From NCBI RefSeq assembly GCF_002876705.1, contig NZ_MDAG01000057.1:62001-126000 (forward strand): a stretch of DNA of 64,000 nt, read 5' to 3'. The first letter of the stretch is position 1, and each line of letters begins with the position of its first letter. The stretch comes from Enterovibrio norvegicus_B (GTDB lineage: Bacteria > Pseudomonadota > Gammaproteobacteria > Enterobacterales > Vibrionaceae). Below are positions 33,489 through 45,400 of the stretch, in pieces. The translations under genes and the position numbers were made by a program. Under the pieces are notes generated by a model. The model was not told where the DNA came from, made no database searches, and saw nothing but the letters and a program-made list of their open reading frames with translations.

Positions 33489-36400
33489 TTAATCAATTAC
33501 CAATTTTGATTGCATAAGCATTGCGTCAATGACGGAAGTGCTTATTTGAGCTGCTGTCATGTTACTGGTGTCAATTTGATATGCAGACGCCATGTCATCA
33601 ACGCTTAAGTTATCAAACACAACTTGTTGATTTACCACGCCATCACCATTTTTTGATATATTCAAAATGGCGTGCCCTTGGCTGTCATCAACAATATTGA
33701 GATATTGATCGACGGTGCTTGTTGTCTCACCCTGAAGAAGGTCGGTCAGGTTCAGCGTGTCTTCTTGTGTATTAAAGTCGCTAATATGGTCAACGGCAGG
33801 GGCTGAGCCAGTGCCTTCATCTCCACTGAAATACGCAAATGTATCTTCGCCTTCGCCTCCGGCCAGAATGTCGTTTCCACGTCCGCCAGAGACAAAGTCA
33901 TCACCGAACCCTAAATCAATGGTGTCGTTCCCATCACCACCAAAAATGCGGTCGTTACCCTCTCTCGCAAGGATGGCATCTTCGTCATCATCACCTTGAA
34001 TGAGGTCGTCATTTGCACTGCCAAGGAAAGTGACATTGTTCATGTTGATGATGTCTGACAGGCTGTCATCAGCGATGGAAGTATAGAAATTGGTGATGGC
34101 ACCTTCTGACTCTCCAATCACAATCGTGACATCTGTTGTTGTGCCGTCTGTTGCGGTCAAGGTAATGACATCTTGGACGCTCTGGTTATCAGGAATAGCA
34201 TCAAGGCGCGTAGGGTCAACCGTGTAGGTCCACATTCCGTCGACAAGCACTATCTCTCCATACAGGCCAGTTTCTGTCGTATTGGCAAATACTGCTGCAA
34301 GGCCACTAGCTCCCACAACAGACAGTGAGCCTGTCGCCTTAGATGGTGTGGTAACAGACACTTGGTCGTTGATGGTTTCTCCCAATGTAACCGTTGCCGT
34401 TTCGCTTTCATTGTTGAGTGAATTTATCGCTTTATAGCTGAATTCAGTTTCGGTGGTGTTCACGCCTTCTGCAGAAATGCTGGTGACGTTTAGGTTTGAA
34501 TTCACAGTTGCAGTGACATAGAAGCGTATTTCATCAAACCCGTCAGGGTCCGCGATGTTAATGGTGGCGATACCGTCGCCGCCAGATGCTTCCCACAAGT
34601 TAGGGTAGTCATATTCACCAACGATTTGTCCATCACGATAAACGATGGCATGCGCTTGTCCATTTGCTGGACGGGTGTCTGAAAAGTTACCGTAAGCGCT
34701 ACTCACCACGATGTTGCTGCTCGTGATATCCGAACTACCAGTAAATTCGATCACCATGACTTCATTGAGGGTGGATGTGAGCTCTCTATCATCACCAACA
34801 CCAATGCCACTTTCGCCAGCTTGGAATTCCCACGCGATATTGGCGGGTGTAATCGTGCTGCTTGAGTCCGGTTTAGAGCCTGAGAATGTGCCGCCAGAGA
34901 CGGTGATCCCGTCTTTTACGATGGTTGTTTGAGTAGAGCTTGTGATATCGCTTGCGGCAAATGTGACAGATGAGCGGTCAGGTTCAAACACAAAAGCGGT
35001 GTCATCTGGCAGGATTTGATTTAACGCAACCGCAATCTTAGTGCCGCTGTCATTGAAATAATACAGCACACCATCATTAGGCAATGAGGTGATTTGGATA
35101 CGTGTTTCGAGAGAATCCGAAAGATCTGCGTCATCGACAAGGTCTGCCGTGTAAGCATCCAGCGTGAACGCAACATCACCTGTAGAACTGTCTTCAACAA
35201 AGCCTGGTGATGCCGCTTGTGGTGACAGATCAACAATAATGCTTCCTGTGTTTTCGCCTTGCAGACTCAAATCAATGGCTGGCTGATGACCTGTCACATC
35301 GATGACGATACTTTGCACTGTTCCATCCGTTGCCGTTAGCGTGAAGATGTCCTGTGTCGTTTCATCATCTGGGATGTTTGCAGATTTATCCTTATCCAGC
35401 GTGTATGTCCATGTCCCATCTATCAGAGTCAATGAACCGTAAGTGCCCTGAATTGTGGTGTTTTCGAAGCTAGGGTTGTCGTTCGAATCAATGTCCGAAA
35501 TGCCGATAATACCTGACACTGTGACACTAGAATCGTCAGTGTTACTGCTTTCGCTATTGCCGAAGGTCAGCTTGGTGGTGCTGACAATGCCATTATCTTC
35601 GCCATCACTGTCCACCAGATAATAACTGCCATCCTCGGTTTGGACGATAACAGGTGGTGTCCAATCGTTTTCGATATCTGCCACGTTAGTTTGGAAGACT
35701 AATTTCCCATCTTGGCCAATGGTGTAGAGGTCAACACCTTGGGTTGCATTTGGCATCACATAGACAGGTTCGCCATCGATGTAACCGGCAGAAGCAAAGT
35801 AATGTCCTGCGCCATTGACGGTATCGGTTTGAGTGAGTTCGCCGGTGCTACTCACCTCAAAGATGGTCGCTTGGTTACTCGAATTATTGGCGTAGATGGC
35901 GTAGGTTCGTCCATCACTGGTGTGATAGAAATTCACACTGTTGCTCGTACCCTGTGCGACTGTTGCCGTATCGACGAGAGTTAATGCCCCTGTACTTTGG
36001 TCAATAGAAAAAATTCTTACCGCGTCATTGGAGGCAGCAGCGAGGAAGCTGTCGTAATTGTCATTGGTGAAGACATCGATGGAAGAGACAGACTCTCCGC
36101 CAAAGATAAACTCGTTGGTATTAACCATCTCACCCGTTTGTGCATCATAAGTGAGCTTGGAAATGCCGTCGGTTCCTGGTCGTGTCACATAGATGTAGTC
36201 TGTGCCATCTGCCCCTTCGAACGTGACGTTTTCTCTTATAAAACTTTGGTTATCATCTGAATTGATATCTGTGATCCCGCCATTGATGGAGAGCGTCCCA
36301 GTATCCGAAATATTCCAAGCGGTGAGAGAGGAACTATTTTGCGATGTCACAAATAGCGTTGGCTGGCCGTCAATATTTGATGCGTTGGATTGCGTTAATC

Positions 36401-39400
36401 CATTGCCAAGTGATCTTGCTTCGATACCGAGTGCAGTCAGATCAGCGGTGATATCGCCGCCTGATGATGTCACAACGGTACCGTCATTTGGGTTGTATGT
36501 GATGCGATCAGTTTCAGTGAGTGTTCCATCATCATTCACGCGTGATAGGAAGGTAGAAACTGTGCCTGCTCCCCATTGTGTCGCGATAACGTATGGCACA
36601 CCATTGATTGTGGTGGACGTTGTTGTCCATGCCGCGTTTGTCGTACTTGTCACGGCCCCGCTGTCGGCATGAACATTGTTCGTTTCATCTGAATTGATGC
36701 TGAATCCATCGGCATCCACACTGCCTGTGAAATTCCCCGTCACGACAGCAGCATCTTGTGTGCCTGTCACTGCGATAGAAATAACCTGCTGTGTACCATC
36801 TGTTGCGGTCAAGGTGATGTTTTCATTCACTTCTTGACCGTCGTTTAGCGATTGAGCATTTTGATAGAGAGTGTAGGTCCAATCGCCATCAACCAGTGTT
36901 AGAGAACCATATTCCCCAACAACGGTTGTGTTGGCAAAAGTAAGCGCATTGTCACTGTCATCAATAACCTGCAACACACCGGATACAGATTGTGGGCCGA
37001 CATCCTCGATCAAGGATGAAATGTCGTCATCATCGATGGTGGTTTCGATGCTGTCAGGTAGCGCAGGTTGTGCTTCAAACCCACCACCAGACACGTTTGA
37101 TACTGACACCGTAAAGACATCGTTATCCGCTGATTCATTCAATGTGTCTTCGGTAGTCGCAACAGTGAAGCTTTGCGACGTTGTGCCAGCAGCTATCGTG
37201 ACGGTTCTTGTGATTGGAGTGACGTCGCCAGATTCTGACGTTTTATGACCAATGACCACGGTGATATTCATGTCTGACACTGGCGCTGTTGAAACAGTGA
37301 GGGTGTAGCTTGCGGTTTCTCCCTCATCGACAGAGCTGTCACCAGTAAGCGTCAAGCTTGGTGCATCGGCAGTACCATCATTAATGGTGGTTTGAACCGC
37401 AGCAGGTGCTTCAGGTTGTTTCTCAAATCCGCCACCCGAAATACCATCAACAGACACGCTGAAGACGTCGGCATCAGCGGATTCATCAATCAAGTCGTTA
37501 CTTGTCGACACCTCGAACGTTGCTGCGGTTGTTCCCGCCAGAATGGTGACATTACGTGTCTCAGGTGTTACATCACCATTTTCGGATGATATATGCCCGA
37601 CAACAATGGATATTGTCATGTCGGAAGTTGGCGCTTCAGATATAGAAACGGTATAGCTTGCTGAGCTTCCTTCCTCAACGCTGCTATCTCCTGTCAGCGT
37701 AAGGGTTGGCGCATCAACATCGCCGTCGTTAATCGTGGTTTCAACCGCCGCTGGGTTGTCTGGCAAGACTTCGAATCCACCGCCAGATGTGCCAGTCACA
37801 GACACTTCAAAGACATCGTCGTCATTGGTTTCAAGGATGGAGTCATCCAAGGTTGCGACAGTGAAATCGGTGGAAGTCGTACCTGCAGAAATCACCACAT
37901 CGCGCGTCACAGGGATGACATCGCCGTCTTCTGAGGTCTTATGACCGACAACGACCGTCACAGTTAGGTCAGAAGTAGGGGCTTCGCTGATGGTCAGCGT
38001 GTAGCTGGCTTCTTCGCCTTCAGTAACTTCCGTATCGCCTGTTAACGTTAGCGTTGGCTTATCGGTCGATGTCGTATCTTCGTTGATCGTGGTTTCAACT
38101 GCAGACGGATTATCCGGCAACACTTCGAATCCACCGCCAGCTGTGCCAGTGACTGATACTTCAAACACATCATCGTCATTGGTTTCGAGGATCGAATCAT
38201 CAAGTGTCGCGACAGTAAAGTCGGTAGACGTTGTACCCGCGGCAATGACAACGCTGCGAGTTACTGGCGTGACATCGCCGTCTTCGGAGGTCTTGTGTCC
38301 AACCACGACAGTGACAGTGAGATCAGAAGTCGGCGCTTCTGAAATAGTCAGCGTGTAAGACGCTTCTTCGCCTTCGGTGACTTCGCTATCACCCGTAAGT
38401 GTCAGCGTAGGTTTATCGGTCGAGGTTGTGTCTTCATTGATCGTGGTTTCAACCGCCGCTGGGTTGTCTGGCAAGACTTCAAAGCCACCGCCAGATGTGC
38501 CCGTTACCGACACCTCAAAGACATCATCGTCGTTGGTTTCAAGAATCGAATCATCCAAGGTCTCAACGGTGAAATCAGTCGACGTTGTACCCGCGGCAAT
38601 GACAACGCTGCGAGTAACTGGTGTGACATCGCCGTCTTCGGAAGTCTTATGACCGACAACAACGGTCACGGTTAAATCAACCGTTGGCGCTTCGTTGATG
38701 GTCAGGGTGTAACTGGCTTCTTCGCCTTCGGTGACTTCCGCATCGCCTGTAAGGGTGAGCGTTGGTTTGTCGGTTGAAGTCGTGTCTTCGTTGATCGTGG
38801 TTTCGACCGCTGCTGGGTTGTCTGGCAAGACTTCGAATCCGCCGCCAGATGTGCCAGTCACAGACACTTCAAAGACATCTTCGTCATTGGTTTCAAGAAT
38901 GGAGTCATCCAAGGTCTCTACGGTGAAATCAGTCGACGTAGTACCCGCGGCAATCACCACATTTCGGGTAACAGGGGTGACATCGCCATCTTCTGAGGTT
39001 TTATGACCCACAACGACAGTGACAGTGAGATCAGAAGTCGGCGCTTCTGAAATGGTCAGCGTGTAAGACGCTTCTTTGCCTTCGGTAACTTCCGCATCGC
39101 CTGTGAGCGTCAGGGTTGGCTTGTCGGTCGACGTGGTGTCTTCGTTGATGATTGTTTCAACTGCAGACGGGTTGTCTGGCAGCACTTCAAAGCCACCGCC
39201 AGCCGTCCCAGTGACTGACACTTCAAACACATCGTCGTCATTGGTTTCGAGGATCGAATCATCAAGTGTCGCGACAGTAAAGTCGGTAGACGTTGTACCT
39301 GCTGCAATCACCACATTTCGGGTGACTGGTGTGACATCACCGTCTTCGGAGGTCTTGTGTCCAACTACGACAGTCACGGTTAGATCAACCGTTGGTGCTT

Positions 39401-42400
39401 CGCTGATGGTCAGCGTGTAGCTGGCTTCTTCGCCTTCAGTAACTTCCTCATCACCCGTTAACGTCAGGGTTGGTTTGTCAGTAGACGTGGTGTCTTCATT
39501 GATCGTGGTTTCGACCGCGGCTGGGTTATCTGGCAGTACTTCAAAGCCACCGCCCGTAGAACCTGTTACCGACACTTCAAAGACATCATCGTCAGTGGTT
39601 TCCAGAATGGAGTCATCCAGCGTCGCGACAGTAAAGTTGGTAGAGGTTGTACCTGCTGCAATGACGACACTGCGAGTAACAGGGGTGACATCGCCGTCTT
39701 CTGAGGTTTTATGCCCGACAACAACGGTGACGGTTAAATCTGTTGTTGGGGCTTCGTTGATAGATAACGTGTACGACGCTTCTTCGCCTTCGGTAACGTC
39801 TGCATCACCCGTTAACGTCAGGGTCGGTTTATCCGTCGATGTCGTATCTTCGTTGATCGTCGTTTCAACGGCTGCTGGATTATCTGGAAGGACTTCAAAG
39901 CCACCACCAGAAGTGCCAGTGACGGACACTTCAAATGCGTCATCGTCATTGGTTTCAAGGATCGAATCATCTAAGGTTGCGACGGTGAAATCAGTCGACG
40001 TTGTACCCGCAACAATCACCACATTTCGGGTGACAGGCGTGACATCGCCGTCTTCGGAAGTTTTATGACCCACAACAACGGTCACGGTTAAATCAACCGT
40101 TGGTGCTTCTGAAATGATCAGTGTGTACGACGCATCTTCACCTTCGGTAACTTCACTATCGCCCGTTAACGTCAGGGTTGGCTTGTCGGTCGAGGTCGTA
40201 TCTTCGTTGATCGTGGTTTCAACCGCGGCTGGATTGTCTGGCAAGACTTCGAATCCACCGCCAGATGTGCCAGTCACAGACACTTCAAAGACATCTTCGT
40301 CATTGGTTTCAAGGATGGAATCATCCAAGGTTGCGACGGTGAAGTCGGTAGACGTTGTACCTGCTGCAATGACGACACTGCGGGTGATTGGTGTGACATC
40401 ACCGTCTTCGGAAGTCTTGTGCCCGACAACGACAGTCACGGTTAGATCTGTGGTTGGTGCTTCTGAAATAGTGAGCGTGTAGCTAGCTTCTTCGCCTTCA
40501 GTAACTTCCGCATCGCCTGTTAACGTTAGCGTTGGCTTATCGGTCGATGTCGTATCTTCGTTGATCGTGGTTTCAACCGATGCTGGGTTATCTGGCAGGA
40601 CTTCAAAGCCGCCGCCAGACGTGCCAGTGACGGACACTTCAAATACGTCATCGTCATTGGTTTCAAGGATCGAATCATCTAAGGTTGCGACGGTGAAATC
40701 AGTCGACGTTGTACCCGCAGCAATCACCACACTTCGGGTAATAGGGGTGACATCGCCGTCTTCTGAGGTTTTATGGCCCACAACGACAGTCACGGTTAGA
40801 TCAACCGTTGGTGCTTCGCTGATGGTCAGCGTGTAACTGGCTTCTTCGCCTTCGGTGACTTCGCTATCACCCGCAAGTGTCAGCGTTGGCTTATCGGTCG
40901 ATGTGGTGTCTTCATTGATCGTGGTTTCGACCGATGCTGGATTATCTGGAAGGACTTCAAAGCCACCACCAGAGGTGCCTGTCACTGAGACTTCGAATAC
41001 GTCATCGTCAGTGGTTTCAAGGATCGAATCATCAAGTGTCGCGACAGTGAAATCGGTAGACGTTGTACCCGCGGCAATGACAACGCTGCGAGTGACGGGT
41101 GTGACATCGCCGTCTTCGGAAGTCTTGTGCCCGACAACGACAGTCACGGTTAGATCTGTGGTTGGTGCTTCTGAAATGGTCAGCGTGTACGACGCATCTT
41201 CACCTTCGGTAACTTCGCTATCGCCCGTTAACGTCAGGGTTGGTTTGTCGGTTGAAGTCGTGTCTTCGTTGATCGTCGTTTCAACTGCAGACGGATTATC
41301 CGGCAGGACTTCAAAGCCGCCGCCCGTAGAACCTGTTACCGACACTTCAAAGACATCATCGTCGCTGGTTTCAAGGATCGAATCATCCAAAGTTGCAACG
41401 GTGAAATCAGTCGACGTTGTACCCGCGGCAATGACAACGCTGCGAGTGACTGGCGTGACATCGCCATCTTCTGATGTCTTGTGCCCGACAATGACAGTGA
41501 CAGTCAAATCTGTTGTTGGGGCTTCGCTGATAGATAACGTGTAAGACGCTTCTTCGCCTTCAGTGACTTCCGCATCACCCGTTAACGTCAGGGTTGGTTT
41601 GTCAGTAGACGTGGTGTCTTCATTGATCGTGGTTTCAACCGCGGCTGGATTATCCGGCAGCACTTCAAAGCCGCCTCCAGCCGTACCAGTGACCGACACT
41701 TCAAAGACATCATCGTCATTGGTTTCAAGGATGGAGTCATCCAAGGTTGCTACTGTAAAGTCGGTCGAGGTTGTGCCTGCTGCAATGACAACACTGCGGG
41801 TGACAGGCGTGACATCGCCGTCTTCTGAGGTTTTGTGTCCAACCACGACAGTGACAGTGAGATCAGAAGTCGGCGCTTCTGAAATGGTCAGGGTGTAGCT
41901 GGCTTCTTCGCCTTCAGTAACTTCCGCATCACCCGTTAACGTCAGGGTTGGTTTGTCGGTAGACGTTGTGTCTTCATTGATCGTGGTTTCAACTGCAGAC
42001 GGATTATCCGGCAAGACTTCAAAGCCACCGCCAGAAGTGCCCGTTACCGAGACTTCGAACACATCGTCGTCGTTGGTTTCCAAGATGGAGTCATCCAAGG
42101 TCGCAACGGTAAAGTCGGTAGAGGTTGTGCCTGCTGCAATGACGACATTTCGGGTGACTGGTGTGACATCGCCATCTTCTGAGGTTTTATGACCCACAAC
42201 GACGGTAACAGTTAAATCAGATGTCGGCGCTTCTGAAATGGTCAGTGTGTATGACGCTTCTTCGCCCTCAGTCATTTCATTGTCGCCAGTTAACGTCAGG
42301 GTTGGCTTGTCGGTCGAGGTCGTGTCTTCGTTGATCGTGGTTTCAACCGCGGCTGGGTTATCCGGCAAGACTTCAAAGCCACCGCCAGCCGTGCCAGTGA

Positions 42401-45400
42401 CGGACACTTCAAAGACATCATCGTCATTGGTTTCAAGGATCGAATCATCCAAGGTCGCAACGGTGAAGTCAGTTGACGTCGTGCCTGCTGCAATCACGAC
42501 ACTGCGGGTCACAGGGGTGACATCGCCGTCTTCTGAAGTCTTGTGTCCAACCACGACAGTGACAGTCAAATCTGTCGTTGGTGCTTCTGAAATGGTGAGC
42601 GTGTAAGACGCTTCTTTGCCTTCAGTAACTTCCGTATCGCCTGTTAACGTTAGCGTTGGCTTATCGGTCGATGTCGTATCTTCGTTGATCGTGGTTTCAA
42701 CGGCTGCTGGGTTATCTGGAAGGACTTCAAAGCCACCACCAGAAGTGCCAGTGACTGACACTTCAAACACATCGTCATCGTTCGTTTCAAGGATCGAATC
42801 ATCCAAGGTCGCAACGGTAAAGTCGGTAGACGTTGTGCCTGCTGCAATCACGACACTTCGGGTAATAGGGGTGACATCGCCGTCTTCGGAAGTTTTATGA
42901 CCCACAACGACAGTCACGGTTAGATCTGTGGTTGGTACTTCTGAAATGGTGAGCGTGTAAAACGCTTCTTCGCCTTCGGTGACTTCCGCATCGCCTGTAA
43001 GGGTGAGCGTTGGCTTGTCGGTTGAAGTCGTGTCTTCGTTGATCGTGGTTTCAACTGCCGCTGGGTTGTCTGGCAGTACTTCAAAGCCGCCGCCCGTAGA
43101 ACCTGTTACCGACACTTCAAAGGCATCATCGTCGCTGGTTTCAAGGATCGAATCGTCCAAGGTAGTGACGGTGAAGTCGGTGGAGGTTGTGCCCGCTGCA
43201 ATGACGACACTGCGAGTAATAGGGGTAACATCACCATCTTCGGAAGTCTTATGACCCACCACGACAGTGACAGTGAGATCAGAAGTCGGCGCTTCGCTGA
43301 TCGACAACGTATACGACGCTTCCGCACCTTCAATAACTTCCGCATCACCCGTTAACGTCAGGGTTGGTTTGTCGGTAGACGTTGTGTCTTCATTGATCGT
43401 CGTTTCAACTGCAGACGGATTATCCGGCAGCACTTCAAAGCCACCGCCAGAGGTGCCTGTCACTGAGACTTCGAATACGTCATCGTCAGTGGTTTCCAGA
43501 ATGGAATCGTCCAATGTCGCAACGGTGAAATCTGTTGAGGTTGTGCCTGCTGCAACCACCACATCGCGAGTGACAGGCGTGACATCGCCGTCTTCGGAAG
43601 TCTTGTGCCCGACAACGACATTCACGGTTAGATCTGTGGTTGGTACTTCTGAAATAGTTAATGTGTAAGACGCTTCTGCGCCTTCAACAACTTCCGAATC
43701 GCCTGTTAACGTCAGTGTTGGTTTGTCGGTTGACGTGGTGTCTTCATTGATCGTGGTTTCAACCGCCGCTGGATTGTCCGGGAGTACTTCGAATCCACCG
43801 CCAGCCGTCCCAGTGACGGACACTTCAAACACGTCATCGTCAGTGGTTTCCAGGATCGAATCGTCCAGCGTCGCGACAGTAAAGTCGGTAGACGTTGTGC
43901 CTGCGGCAATGACAACACTGCGGGTGACTGGCGTGACATCGCCGTCTTCGGAAGTTTTATGACCCACAACGACAGTGACAGTGAGATCAGAAGTCGGCGC
44001 TTCTGAAATGGTCAGCGTGTATGACGCTTCTTCACCCTCAGTCACTTCATTGTCGCCAGTGAGTGTCAGGGTTGGCTTATCCGAAGAATCTGTATCTTCG
44101 TCAATGGTTGTTGCGATGCTTGTTGGGGCGGTCGGTTGTTGTTCAAATCCTCCGCCGGACGTATTACCTACTGAGACATCAAAAACATCAACGTCGTTGG
44201 TTTCGTCAAAAACATCATCGGCAGTCGCAACGATAAAGGTTGTGGATGTAGTACCTGCGGCGATGACTACGTCGCGTGTTTCTGGTGTGATGTCGCCGTT
44301 CTCAGACGTTTGGTGTCCAACAACGATTGTGACAGTGAAATCAGACGATGGGGCATGAGACAGGGTTAATGTGTAATTCGCATTGCCACCTTCCGTGACA
44401 TTTGAATCCCCCGTAAGGGTCAGTGTAGGTGCGTCGGCAGTACCATCATTCAATGTGGTGTCGAAAGAGGGTGGGAGTTCGGGCTTTTGTTCAAAGCCAC
44501 CGCCTGAGACGCCATTCACTGTTACTGAGAAGACATCTCCATCATTACTTTCGTCATAAACATCGTTGTCGGTGTCGACGCTGAACGTTGTCGATACTGA
44601 GCCTGCGGGGATAAGAATATTGCGCGTAACAGGGGGGATATCGCCATTTTCTGAGGTTCTATGCCCTACGGTGACAGTGATTGTCATATCCGTCGAAGGC
44701 GGTTCCGACAGTGTGATGGTATAGCTCGCCGACTCTCCCTCATTGACTGAGGAGTCGCCTGTTAATGTTAAGGTTGGTGCACTCGCATCGCCATCATTGA
44801 TGATGGTATCGACAGAATTTGGCAGAGAGGGTAATCGCTCAAACCCACCGCCTTCAACATTTGATACCGTAACACTAAACACGTCATCGTCATTCGATTC
44901 ATCAAACACATCATCCATGGTGTCGATGCTAAACGTCGCCGAATTGCCGCCTGCCGGTATGGTTATTTCGCGAGTGCTCTCTGAAACATCGTCGCCTTCT
45001 GCTGTTGAACGAGAAATAACGACGGTGATGGTGACGTCGGATGTTGGCGCATGTGACAACGTAAGCGTGTAGGACGCAGAATCGCCTTCGATGACTGTTT
45101 CACTGCCAGATAAGGTTAGGCTTGGAGCGTCACTGTTTTGTGATTGGTTGAGAGCGTCTTCGTCCAAAATGTTGGTTTCGATGGACGGAGGTATGGCAAT
45201 GTTTTGCTCTGCATCGCCGGTTTTAATGTCAGAAATCGACACGGTAAAGGTGTCACTATCCGCGGTTTCATCAAAAACATCATCAATCGTATCAATAGAA
45301 AAGGTCGCTGATGTTTGGCCAGCGGGAATGATGACTTCACGGGTTATTGGGGTGATATCGCCTGATTCGGATGTTTTATGGCTAATGACAACGCTGACAC

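Noticed and set aside
37713..44078. CRISPR array or satellite DNA
   Set aside because: The regular 354-bp units are coding repeats in one open frame, with no short repeat-spacer structure.
37392..44358. Many long plus-strand open frames with VSV/SSV-rich repeats opposite the giant adhesin
   Set aside because: They are antisense shadows of the 354-bp repeats; they repeat with the same period and have no ribosome sites of their own.
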